NCBI GenBank assembly: GCA_014338405.1
Contig: JTDE01000175.1
Coordinates: forward strand, 141,272 to 205,271
Origin: Paragonimus skrjabini miyazakii
Lineage: Eukaryota; Platyhelminthes; Trematoda; Plagiorchiida; Troglotrematidae
Length of the DNA stretch: 64,000 nt
Reading direction: 5' to 3'
Position numbers and translations under genes: made by a program. Positions within the stretch are counted from its first letter, which is position 1. Each line of letters begins with the position of its first letter. The notes below the pieces were generated by a model, which saw nothing but the letters and a program-made list of their open reading frames with translations, did no database searches and was not told where the DNA came from. Positions 1 through 10,600 of this stretch are shown piece after piece.

Positions 1-109
1 ATTTCGACACTCAGTCGTTGGTTTGAACGCAGTCAAAGTCCAGATTTGTCACAGTTGGGTCTCTTCTGAATTATCAAATCTGCCAAACTACTTATCAACA
101 ATATATTCA

Positions 110-1700
110 GTAATCATTATCATCATCATAGCAGCCATGAGCCTGACCAAAAGGTACTGTGGCTCGGGCCGCCTCTCGCCGCAACAGTGACGTGAAATAT
201 CCTAAAAGAAAACGTTACTAAGAAGATTGAAAATTAATAAAAGAAGACCAAGCAGAATAACTAGAAATGGTATGGATACAGCTACGCCATTGAATGCGAC
301 ATGCTACCATCTCGGATAGAGTCTCTAATCAGCGGTTTGAGTGACCACGAGGACCCCATCCAGGCAGGCGACACCTACCCACTTTGTTCAATGGAATAGT
401 CAGGGTCTTCATATTTCGTGATCACGTTGTTGCTTGACCACCACATGGTTTTACGCAACTGTTGGTGGCCTCAGCATATAATGCTCGTTACGGAGTACGT
501 GACCTAACCATTGTAAGCTATGCACCGTGATCAGTTGACCAACCGATCGCGCATCCCGAGCGTTCTGGAACACACGCCGGCGAACTGCCGTATTGCTCAC
601 GCAATCAGTCCATTTAATGTGGGCTATTTTGCGGAAACAATGCTGGTCAAACACAGCACGCCTGTTGATATCTTCCTTGTGAACAGGCCAAGTTTCCGAA
701 CCATAGAGCAAAATTGAACGCACACAGGCATTATATACCCTTCCCTTCAGCGTCAACCGGACGTCTTTTTGACGCCACAGATGGCGCAGTTTGGCAAAGT
801 CGACTCGTGCCTTTGCTATCCTCGCAGATACCTCATCAGCAATATTACAGGCTGACGAGATAGTGCTACCCAAGTATGTGAAACTGTCCACAGTCTCAAT
901 CGGATCACCTGCAATGAAGAAGGTAGGGGTGGAAATGTCCCAGTCTTGAAGCAATACTTTGTACTTTGAAGGTGCGAAGTTCATTCCATATAAACCAGCC
1001 CGGTCACTCAGCTTGTTCAGCATGGTCTGCATGTCTTCAGCTGAGGGGCTAAGTGAGACAATGTCGTCTGCGTACTCCAGATCGGTCAATATGGCGCCAG
1101 GAAGAAACTCAACACCAAGTTCACTGGACTGCTCAAGCGCATCTTCCAGAGCGTCGTCCATGATAAAACTGAACGGGAAGTGGGAAATCGGACACCTCAG
1201 ACGAACATCACTAAAAGTGGTTAACGCCTGAGACAGTTGTCCATAAACTCTCACCCTGCTTGCAGAGTGAACATACAGTGACTTCAACAGAGTCACGTAT
1301 TTCCCTGGTACTCCGTTGCGAAGGAGACAGCTCCAGAGAACGTTATGAGCAGCTGAATCGAAGCAGCCTTCAGGTCTAAAAAGACCACAACCGTCAGCTG
1401 CCCATAAGAATGCCGATGTTCCAAAATCCGTCTTAAGGTAAAATGGGATCGACGCACCTCCGACCGGATCAGAATCCCGCCTGTACTTCACGTATCTGGC
1501 TTTCTCTGGGCTTAGTGAGCCGACGTAAAATGAGGCCAGTTAGTAAGTTGGACGCAAAAGACACTAACCTGGTGCCTCTGTGGTTGTAACATAGACTTCG
1601 GGCCCCCTTGTTGAAAATGGGATTTACTGCTGATAGGCACCAATCACAAAGTAGCTTTCCAGTCCCTCAGTTGATGAATTTATTGGCCGAAGGCTGCTGG
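110..1700 (-). mobile_element. Non-LTR (LINE, RTE-like) retrotransposon fragment, frameshifted
   Basis: The minus strand carries the RT-to-C-terminus part of a non-LTR retrotransposon. The longest open frame is 451-1491. Upstream sequence at about 1500-1690 still resembles the N-terminal RT region (a segment ending LLTGLILRRLTKPREKAR). Downstream, at about 150-390, a LPGWGPRG-like C-terminal motif is in another frame. The low-coordinate end (about 110-140) is a short ATG/ATA-type simple repeat, which fits the 3' tail of such elements. The expected N-terminal endonuclease domain is not visible, so the copy looks 5'-truncated. Several frameshifts make it non-autonomous. Clade placement (RTE-like, or a trematode-specific relative) is from memory of the family and is not proved here. 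Confidence 0.85.
451..1491 (-). pseudogene. Reverse transcriptase domain of non-LTR retrotransposon (broken)
   Basis: This 346-codon frame encodes RNA-directed DNA polymerase and would act in target-primed reverse transcription. Visible motifs are FDSAAHNVLW (end of motif A), DVRLRCPIS where motif B normally reads RQGCPLS, the catalytic LEYADDIVSLS (motif C), and MNFAPSKYK (motif D/thumb). After these come FTYLGSTIS, SILLYGSETW and the C-terminal QWLGHVLRN block typical of LINE RTs. The first aspartate of motif A (FLDLKAA) is encoded in a different frame near 1361-1382. The first ~45 residues of this frame are therefore an out-of-frame reading, and a frameshift sits inside motif A. Motif B has Q-to-L and G-to-R changes. 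Together these show a dead copy. The nominal start Met is not a true start. Confidence 0.85.
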
Positions 1701-2725
1701 CAACCTGATGTTGACAACAATATGTTGATCATTGTTTGAAAGTAACACATGTCAATTCTGGCCATTGAATCATAACGACACAATGGCATGTATTAATTTT
1801 GAAACTGATACAGTTCATAAGATCACTGTTAGATGCAGACACGCTCAAACCTGCATATTTATTAGATAATTGTATTTCAGGCCAATACATTGTGAAGTGA
1901 ATAGGTCAATTTGGGAAATGAGCTTAATGAATGCGCCTATCTATTTTTAACACCCTATTAAGAATTTATCAGAATATTTCAATACCCGTTAGTAATTTGC
2001 ATAATGGTGAACAGCATACAAGATATATTGCACACTACTTCAAACAGCTAGTAGAGTTATTAGTCTTGGTTAGAAAATCCGAGAGTTTTCTCTGTCGGTT
2101 AGCAACTTCGTACGGGAAAGCGCGGATAGACCAAATTGAAAAAAAAACAAGATACAGCGGAAAGAAAAAAATATCCACGTTCAACCTACCCATTTTGAAA
2201 CAAAACCTGAATGGGTCATTGTAAAGAAATATGGGATAAATTACGGAAATACTTTTTGAGAATACAGCTAGTTTCAGAACTTTGTGATCAGCCGATAAAT
2301 AATAATAACATATAATAAACCTCTCTGTGGTTGCCTCCACCGTACACATCTCTGTAGATTCGAAATAAACATTTTCTAGCAACTAGACTAACTGTGTTAT
2401 GGGATTTGTTCTCAATTCCGGCAGTTTTTGGACCGCCGTTTATTGGAAAACGGTAAACACATTTGTTGAAATGTTCATATGTCCTAATGTCACACCTGAC
2501 GTATGTTGCTGCGTTTGTTTGACTAACAGATTCCCCCTGGAAGGGAAGGTTAGACAAGAATCGTCACCTGTGAATAAGAATGCCATAATTAGTGAGAACA
2601 ATGTTAGCAAACAAACGACTGTGGACTGATTTTTGAACAAAATTGTCATCCTACCGTATAGAATGACTTTCCGGTGTATATTAACTTATCTACCTTGTTA
2701 GGCCCTTCAGGATCGGCGTAGGGTG
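1700..2725. other. No recognisable gene
   Basis: A+T-rich sequence. Short overlapping open frames (up to 115 codons, minus strand at 2035-2382) show no motif I recognise and no coherent codon signal, so I treat them as chance. Confidence 0.5.
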
Positions 2726-3180
2726 AAAGCGACAGATATTTGTGTCAACTTACACGAAAAGCAAAAACCCTCACTACACATAAGTAGTCCAAATGTTGCT
2801 CAAATATTTAGTTAGTCCTGTGGCCTCAACTTGGATAGAAGTCCTACTCAAAGGATCATCGATCGCAGTTAACAGGACAGTTGCTGTGTCCCTTCTCGAG
2901 GCGATCGGGCAATCAGAACAACACTCACAAGCGAATGTGGCTGAACTTTCACACATGATGATTCCATCTTGCCTATGCCTCATGAAAGCGTGTCCGGCGC
3001 TCTAGTCTCGGCATTGCTCATGAGCTCTAACCAGAGCGAAACTCCAGTCAAGGGCCTATTTTAGAAGGGGGCCGTTTAGAATGTCTGTGGGATGTGACAG
3101 TTGTGACCAATTGTGTGTGATCTTCAACTTATACGAAAACCAAAGTCCCCTATTACTCAGTAACTATGTCTTCAATAAAA
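2726..3180 (+). repeat. Hammerhead/tRNA-like SINE, copy A (ribozyme core mutated)
   Basis: This is a diverged copy of the window's main repeat. It begins with a tail-type segment (gcgacag...caacttacacgaaaa, about 2728-2790). The body follows, with the shared marker gaggcgatcgggcaa at about 2899, then a degenerate tRNA-like head, a hammerhead relic at about 3011-3060, and a second tail segment (3095-3165). The ribozyme relic keeps stem II (GCTCT/AGAGC) and GAAA, but the first core box reads CTCATGA instead of CTGATGA. That is a G-to-C change at the catalytic G5 position (3019), so cleavage should be lost. The same tail sequence before and after the body means the insertion holds more than one unit length. 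Confidence 0.8.
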
Positions 3181-4639
3181 CAGCGGCTATCACCCTAAAA
3201 TAATGAGGTAGCATATCCAAGTTTCTTGGGACGTCAAGACAGATCCGATAAAGCCTTTCATCTTGTCTTGTTTTACTCATGGGCAAACCATTACTGACCG
3301 TTACGGAATTGTACGTCGGTATTGAATATTACCCTTCTCCCCATCAGTTCCCCTACTGTCTAAATGAGAATGGGATGGAATCGATCGGATTTATTGCTTT
3401 GGAACTTTATTTGCCGATCCACCGTAATCTTTTATTCTAGATAAATATGATCTAAAATTCTCGGCGGGCCAAGTTATGGTTGGTTATTTGAAGACGTAAC
3501 AGCCCAAGATACGTTCATTCCCATTTCTTCCGCCAAAGCAGTTTTTGGGTTAATAAGTCGTATCTGTTCTTTAAAAAACATCTTTTTTGAAAAAAAGTTT
3601 GTTCAAAATAATTATTTTAGCTATTGTGTTCCGTTTCTCTGGCTTGCTACCGATGAACTCGTCAAACGTTGTGCAGAAAATCAAGCCTAAAGAATTTAAC
3701 ACAACAAACTGGACTTTGTTGATATCCGTCGACCGCATCTTGTATATACGTGTTACTAATCCACAAGAAAGTAAAAACCTAACCCGCTGTTTGGAAATTG
3801 ATTTTGAGGTTAGAAAAGACACATCATGGTTCTAAAATACTCAAGCAGAATAGTATGAGTCTTACACCATGAAGATGACGAAATCCAGAGCATGCATCTA
3901 AATATGTATTAAACAATTCTAAGTGCTTTGCTCAGTCATTTCAATCCGGCGCTACACCGGCAAAAGCTCTCAGTATGCCGACCTCATTCCACTGTTGCAT
4001 CTCACACAGCCTTCCTCCGAACTGGTGTTCATCGAACGTTCGTAAGTGCATATAATATTTACCGGCCATAAACGTCCCACACTGATAAATCATCTACAGT
4101 AGTTACCGTGTGCTGCAATTAACTGGTCTTATTATGTGAGTCAGCAATCGATACGCTGTGTGTAAACAGAACCCTGACAGGTCCAGTAGAAGCCATTGGT
4201 GCCTGTGCATTTACCGCTGCGACTGTTCAAATTGGATAACGTAGTAGGCTAAGTTGCATAACTGTGGAGCTAGTTTGCCCCTATCCTACCTGCTTTCGTT
4301 TCTCGCATATGTCTTAGTGCGGCATTCAAGCAAAAAATCAAAACGAATTATGTTCTGTGGTTTGATACCATTCAAACTTGTGTTTAAATTTTCACTTATC
4401 AGTTCCCTTCGGTCACTCATACAATTTAGAGCAATCTGTGAGGTTCCAGTTTAGTAGTGTAGTTCGTTGATTGATTACCTAACCATATTCGGAGCAGCGG
4501 TAAATTAATGACAGCGTATTATTTAAATCAACAGAAGCTTCTGCCACCCTGAAAATGAAATGTTGCTGTGAAGTTGGTTTCTAAGCTCCCAGTTTGTCAA
4601 GATACATTGATGCAACAACAACAACATGCTCAGTTGGTT
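3181..4639. other. No recognisable gene
   Basis: I see only short open frames (for example 3571-3822 minus and 4254-4454 plus) without family motifs. No repeat is identified apart from local A- and T-runs. Confidence 0.5.
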
Positions 4640-4811
4640 CATAGAAGACAGTAACTTCAACCTAACTGAGAAGTCCTGATCACGGGGTTATCGATTGGAT
4701 AGGACAGAGTGATTCTGTTCACCCTCCTTTCGAAATGATCGGACAAACTGAACACTATTCATACAAGGTTGTGGTTGAGCATTTGGATTTGATTATTCGG
4801 TCATGCCTATT

Positions 4812-4888
4812 GTGAGGTTGCTGGCGTAGTGGTTAACACGCTAGTCTCACAAGCACGAGGGTCAGAGTGTAAACTCCGATCCGGACAA
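4812..4888 (+). promoter_or_regulatory. tRNA-like Pol III promoter head of SINE copy B
   Basis: The segment has tRNA-like order: an A box (TGGCGTAGTGGTTAACACG), an anticodon-arm-like part (ctagtctcacaagc) and a B box (gtgtaaactcc) about 40 bases further on. Together these form an internal Pol III promoter. The head ends 6 bases before stem I of the hammerhead, so a primary transcript would cleave itself shortly after the promoter region. The parent tRNA species cannot be named safely from this copy. Confidence 0.7.
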
Positions 4889-4894
4889 GAATAT

Positions 4895-4939
4895 GCACTA
4901 CTGATGAGCTCTAATAAGAGCGAAACTCGAGTCTAGTGC
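4895..4939 (+). ncRNA. Hammerhead ribozyme (type I), SINE copy B
   Basis: The fold was read by hand. Stem I is GCACTA (4895-4900) with TAGTGC (4934-4939). The core CTGATGA is at 4901-4907. Stem II is GCTCT/AGAGC with loop AATA (4908-4921). GAAA is at 4922-4925. Stem III is minimal: A4925-T4932 and C4926-G4931 around loop TCGA. The cleavage triplet is GTC, with the cut expected after C4933. All core residues match the hammerhead consensus. A 2-bp stem III with a self-complementary loop (CTCGAG) is typical of ribozymes in repeats, where two copies can pair and cleave as a dimer. Activity is inferred, not shown. Confidence 0.9.
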
Positions 4940-5035
4940 TTCCTTTTGAAGTGGGCTAGCCGAAACGCTTATATGAATGCGAACACCGTGATCGAGTGTG
5001 AGTGGTGGTCAATTTTGAAACAACATAAACTGTTT

Positions 5036-5345
5036 GATTATTACTAATGAGTAGTCGGGGATTTGGTTAATTTCAAGTTGAACATCACCCACAATTGATC
5101 GCAGCTGTCGCATTCCCATAGACTTTCCAGTCGCCCCCTTTCGAAAAGAAGCACTAGACTCGAGTTTCGCTCTCGTTAGAGCTCGTCAGTAGTGCATATC
5201 GTCGCCACTGCCGGGACTTGAACCACGGACATGCTGTTCATGAGGCTACCGTGTTTACCACTGCGCCATTGACCTCATGTTAGGCATGACCGAATTATCA
5301 TATGTGAACGCTCAACCACTTTCGCTTGTGAGTAATGATCATTAT
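5036..5345 (-). repeat. Hammerhead/tRNA-like SINE, copy C (best-preserved head and ribozyme)
   Basis: This minus-strand copy is truncated at its 5' end near 5345. Read on the minus strand it has part of the body (ctcacaagcgaaagtggttgag), a tRNA-like head with an A box TGGCGCAGTGGT (complement of 5257-5268) and a close match to the B-box consensus, GGTTCAAGTCC (complement of 5214-5224), then an intact hammerhead (5151-5195). The tail is the full form (gactggaaagtctatgggaatgcgacagctgcgatcaattgtgggtg... in family terms), ending at tactcattagtaa near 5038. It lies tail-to-tail with copy B, so the pair can form a large hairpin if transcribed through. Confidence 0.9.
5151..5195 (-). ncRNA. Hammerhead ribozyme (type I), SINE copy C
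   Basis: On the minus strand: stem I GCACTA/TAGTGC, core CTGACGA, stem II GCTCT-AACG-AGAGC, GAAA, minimal stem III (AC-TCGA-GT), and GTC with the cut expected between 5157 and 5156. Core position 7 is C instead of T, which is a permitted position. No core residue is damaged. Confidence 0.9.
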
Positions 5346-6959
5346 ACGTGAGGGAATTTTCGTCGCTGATGGAACATTTGACCGAGATTTGCACACATTC
5401 ACTTTCATGCGTTCAATCACACAGTCTCACTACAATAGTACATACAGTAAGTAATGACCACGTGACGAGACACGTTTTTGAGAAAGTTCGCTTGGGATAA
5501 AATCCAGTCGGATGAGGCAAAGAATGAAGTGTTTAGTATTATAGTAACTTTCGTGGAATGAGAGTTTTAACAGCCCTCATGATGGCTTCGAAGGAACTAT
5601 TCCACATGATCGCAGCATTTCGTCATACGTCCAGGCACAGACACCGATAGAAAAGTTATTTGTATGTGTATCTCAACACTGATAATTTTAGCAATTCAGC
5701 CTGCGGATGCTGGTGAATGACATCGGGACGGGATACCTACTGGGTAAGGCTATCATCACAATAATGAGTTTACAATATCTACTCACCCAACGTGGGTACC
5801 GCAGCTCAATATGCCAACAATAACTATAGGTTGCTGTGTTTCTCCCCAATTTTTACAATTTTGGTTGACTTTGGAACCTTATTTGTCAAACTGTGGTACG
5901 TCATCCCTTTTAGGCTTTCGCGGGATGACTTGAGGGCTTTCGGAGGCAGCACGGGTAAAACTGAAGACGAATACATCATAAGATAAAGAAGACAGACGAT
6001 GCAATTTAAGTTTGAGAACGAATGGCAGCTATAAGTTGTACAACAGCAAGAGGTGAATATCGAAAGACAAGGGCTCATCAAAACTGAGCAACGGTAACTT
6101 TGAAACTTGTACGCCCAAACACTCAAGCACTGGTACTTTTATCCCGCTAAATGACTGTGTTTGGATTTTGAATACCAAACTGTAGGCAAGTAAACACCCT
6201 GGCTGCTAACACGAAATAGTACCAGACTTAGTGGTGTCATCGTCTGAACTAAATAGTTCCCTTGAGAAGTTTGAACAAGGCGGTTAGAACATGACTGTTG
6301 GCAGATTTAAACATTTCGTCTTGACTCGCCAGTACCAAATTTACAATAACACGGATGGGCTTTTCGTAGTAAGCAGCCAAGGAGATAAATAATCAGTCAT
6401 CGGGTTAAGATAGGCCATTAAGTCTACGGAAGGGTCAGGTCCAAGAAACAGTTGTTTCTTAACACAGAAAGGTGGTATGAATCCATCATTCATGACCGCC
6501 TGGACAGACTGTAAGAATCGTGGGTTGAAATGACGTAACAGGAGTATGAATGATCAAGCTGTGTCTAGCGGCTGAGGAAACTGGCTGTTTACGTGTTTCA
6601 GCAACAGTGCCGCTCTCTAGTAACATGGACGTCTACACCCATTTGGGTAAATGTTTCTTCATTCTGGAGCTCAAGCATCTCCTGGTTCTTTCTATGTAAC
6701 GTTCTTCGCAGTTACGTACAAGTTGGTAAACACAATGTAAAGTGGAACCGATAGGCTGATCTCCTTTGATTGAAGCTACTAGTAGCTTCTGGGTTCAGAA
6801 GAGTTCACAAAACTCAATAAATGCATTAAGTGTTCGTTTATGTGGATTTTTCAATCATTGTGTTGTTTGTTGTTTGTTATTATCACTCTTATATGGCACC
6901 CTTGTGTTGTACCTTTTTTTCTATCGTGATCACCTCTTCGGAAGGTGCGTTTTGTCCAC
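5346..6959. other. No recognisable gene
   Basis: I recognise no coding or RNA gene. Part of 6700-6959 may be the decayed C-terminal continuation of the PLE at 6960-7640, but I could not follow the protein frame. The short frames at 5792-5986 (+) and 5824-6126 (-) overlap each other and have no motif. Confidence 0.45.
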
Positions 6960-7640
6960 TGTGGCTGTCTGGGTTAACCGTTTGGTTGCAGAACAGAGGT
7001 GATCTGGTCTAGTTTCTCCGGAAGACTGTCTTCAGTACACATTCGTTCTTCTCATGTGAACAGCCTTTTTACTGGTGCTCGTTTATTTTGAACCCGTGTG
7101 TAGCTGCTAGAGTTTAGAGATTAGCCGGACAAGATGGATTCCCTACAGGCGGCTATTCTATTAAAGGCATCTTCTTGGCGACTTATGAGTATGTCTAGAA
7201 ATGTCAGGCAGTTGTTGGTTTCAAATTCACACGTAACCTTCAGGTCAGAACGGTAACGATTTAGGCGTTGCAACTGGGTTTTCTACTCCCTGTTTGGATC
7301 GATGGAATATCAATGTCGTCGACGTAACACTTGTAGTATGACAAGCTTGCTCAATTTTTGACATAAAATGTCTGGTAAGATGGCACCCAGCGGACGTCCT
7401 ATGGCAACTCCACTTATAAGACAAGACTGCCCGAGAAAACAAAAACTGACATTCCTAGTACAAAGCATCAAAGTTGCCTTGAGTATGTCGGTTGGGAGTG
7501 ACAATATAAAGTGATTCGCCCCGAACAGCTCACAAATATAATCAATCGTTTATTGTACAAGGACGTTTGTGGACAGTAAGTGAACGTCACAGAGTTGCCT
7601 AACTTGGTTACTGGCATAAATGATCTTTTGAGCCGCTTAC
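6960..7640 (-). pseudogene. Penelope-like element reverse transcriptase fragment (broken)
   Basis: The minus strand encodes pieces of a PLE reverse transcriptase spread over at least two frames. In order they are: ILKATLMLCTRN and SGVAIGRPLGAILPDIL, which match the PLE motif-B block (normally GVAMGSPLGP); an intact catalytic YVDDI (complement of 7315-7326) in another frame; LTFLDILISRQED (about 7165-7205); and EERMCTEDSLPEKLDQITS (about 6990-7045), which matches the thumb segment before the GIY-YIG domain. Frame changes fall between the motif-B block and YVDD, and stops lie in the thumb. PLEs replicate by RT and often insert with an endonuclease of GIY-YIG type; that domain is not seen here. 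Confidence 0.75.
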
Positions 7641-10600
7641 TAGATTTCAAAATTTCAGGGTTTTCATAAACTTTGTCGAATACTAGAAAACACAACGAGA
7701 CCTGATAGTATGGATCTTTTTAATGAAACACACGACCATCTGGCGGACCGAAATGACTCAGAATTAACTGTGAATTTATGGCTGGTTGGCTGATGTGAAG
7801 CACAGTCGATAATCTCAAGTTACAATGAAAATAGACATCTTACAAGTGTCTGTAATTACTACAGCGATGACAACAAAAATGCGTTTGGTTAAGGAAGATG
7901 AGATTAGAGATAATAAAGTGCTGATGAGCTTAGAAGGGTCACTAACGCGTGCATGGGGAATCAAAACATACAAGAAGGAAAAACTAAATGTTAATCTCTA
8001 TACATGAATATTTATACGGAAAAAGCTCAAAAATGTTTTAACAGTGGAATATTTTGTATTTTACTTAGAAGAAAAAGGAGTGTAAGTTGAATGCAATTTT
8101 CTGCTGTTTTATTTGTCAATAAACGTAACGGTTTTTAAAAGATGTTGCTAGCTTTTGGACTCAAACTGTCAGCTCCACTTTCAGTTCTTACTTATTGGAT
8201 CGCCCGTTCAATTTATAAAATTTCTGCTGACACTTATGGCTAGTACTGCTAGCTAAAATAGTTTTCTAATGCCTCTACGGAATCGCAATCCTCTCAGCAA
8301 TTATTACTGGTAATAACATTTGAAGCAAGTCTAGATAGCTTGGTCAGTTGATTGACCATTGTCTTCGGGTTGCCAATTGGGGATTGCGATCCATAGTTAA
8401 CCTCGAGAGAGCTCCCAGTTGCTAAATCACCACTCTAGAAATTTAATCTTGGTAGAGTCAAATTCATTTTTGACTGTTCCACCATTCCAGTCCGGACTAT
8501 AATTAATGAAATGCTTAGTTTGTTTCCTGATTGTTCTAGAAAGCAAGAAAGCATTTAAAAAAACAACGTCAGGAAGTTGTATACACTTTTGGTTTAAGAA
8601 AGTGCCATTCAAAGAATTTGGCTAGATCTAAGCCACATTTAAGCCTAATCATCAACGCTCAAACAGTCTGGCAGAACAAACCAGATCATAGCATTCATAC
8701 GTGCACACAATCTCCTCAAATGTCTTATAAATCAAGCCTTCTAAAATGTTTCCATAATCTGCTTGTACCACTCCCTTTCAATACGGTTGTCTACATTCCG
8801 TTTATGTTGTGTGTGGCGCATTGTAATGTCTCTATTTCCCTCACTGATTCGAGTACAAGTTCAATATGCCTTAGGCGTTGCTATAAGTGCCACCTGGCCT
8901 TGCAGATAGTATGACGATGATACCTCACTGCCCTGTGTACGGTAATAGGTTGTTGCACGGTGGATCAGATCACTGTTCAAAGTGGATGGGGAAGTTTTCC
9001 TCTATTAACACTCACATTACGCTCTTATGCAATCCAGGTCCATGGCTAGGCTCACAGACAAAGTAAACTTCCCACTAGGACCTGAGCTGCCGTCACTGAA
9101 ATAACATCACTGACTGCCACCCAATGTGGGAAGTATCAGCACTTACTGTATGGGTGTTCCTGCCGAGGGTAGTTAGTGAATCAACACATCCTACAGAAAG
9201 TAAGCTGCATCCATGCATTTACAAATTTTGATCTGTTTGTAAGTGTACTAACGTGTTATGGCATGGAACTTCTCTCACTGTTGATCAGGAACATACTACT
9301 ACAATGTGCTTCTATTGAAACAAGTCAAGGACTGATTGCTCCGATTACTGAACAGTTAATCGGGAAGATACGAGTAAAAAAGGCGGCAAACTTGTGAGGA
9401 GCTTGTACAGCCACATTCAAAGAGAAAACGACCTTGCACCTCGTGGGTACTAGAAGTGATGAATGAAGCAATGATCACGGATTCCTTAAAGTAATGCAGT
9501 GTACAAACTGTTGGCAGAATAATCATAAGGGGGGCGATGGCGAAAAACGTTCTTTCCACTGTCAATGGAAAACCCCAGGTTCCAGCAAGTAAATTGTTTC
9601 AACAACTCTCTACCAGTTGACAGTTGGTTCATCGGGTAGTAAAATACTCTAGTTTCCACCCATTTGAATTTCTCAACAGAGGTGTTTTTCGAGAACATGA
9701 CTTGGAGGGACATGTAACATGTTGTTATGATGGGGATGAACAACGACTCACTTTACCTCCTGTGAGCTGTTTAGAGATAGATTAACACTGATGGATGCAT
9801 CGTGGAGCTTTTAGCCTGTCTGTCCGTTAGTCAATTTTACCAGAATGTGTGGCGGGTCTACTCAGGGCCACGTCAGTTGATTATTAGTGCTATCAACCCC
9901 ATGACCTAACTCTGTCTTTCCGTCTTCTGTACCAATGAGTTTAGTTGTAGTTAATGGGAAGTGGCTAGTCTTCTATAGAGAAAATCGGGCGAATCCATCA
10001 TTACATGCATATGGAAGTGACTGAGAGTTGAAATAGGACAATTCGGTGATGCTTAAAATGAGATCAGTGCCACAGTGATCAACAAGGTTGAATTATAAAT
10101 GCATGCGAGAACAGTAATCACTTGTGAGTGGGATCCAAATCGTCATATGGTCCAATAATACCGAAATTAAATGCATGCATACTTATGCTAGAATGCCAGA
10201 TTGTGATTCTGCAGTGTTCGAAAATACAGTGTCTCGCAAACGTGAAGCAAACGCAGTAGCAGAATTCACAGTACACCACTACGTTTGTTGTAGTTTACGC
10301 TGGCTACCCTGTACACGGTTTAATCCGATATTGGTTGCTGACATAAATAATTTTACTGATCAGTAGTCGGGTAGATAATCAAAAATTGTCTGTTTATTTT
10401 GCCATGTTCTGTCAAACATTTAGGGGACTACCGCTGGCTGCCCGATGAGGTGTGTTTTATCCAGATCACCATCAGGTTTGGTAGACTCGCTAGTATCGGA
10501 ACTAATCACTGCTTTTGTCATGTTAACCTGCCTTGCTCGTCAAGCGGTCCTCATTCTGATAATCAGCCCTTGTTGAATTCTCTGGCGGCATGTTTAAGAT

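Larger units (their letters stand above)
4640..5035 (+). repeat. Hammerhead/tRNA-like SINE, copy B (variant subfamily, intact ribozyme core)
   Basis: Copy B belongs with copy J (59.7 kb) in a distinct subfamily, which shares acggggttatcgat, aatgatcgg and a tail ending caattttgaaaca. In order it has a body (4680-4810), a tRNA-like head (4812-4888), a hammerhead (4895-4939) and a tail (4940-5035). The head has a good A box (TGGCGTAGTGG at about 4822) and a recognisable B box (GTAAACTCC at about 4869), so the parent would have been an RNA polymerase III transcript. Its tail meets the tail of copy C, which lies on the other strand with no more than a few bases between them. Confidence 0.85.

Noticed and set aside
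520..1231. Plus-strand open frames opposite the LINE RT (520-717, 959-1231).
   Set aside because: Antisense shadows of the RT coding sequence.
7918..7960. CTGATGAG in a plus-strand open frame near 7921.
   Set aside because: No GAAA box follows at a suitable distance and there is no stem I.
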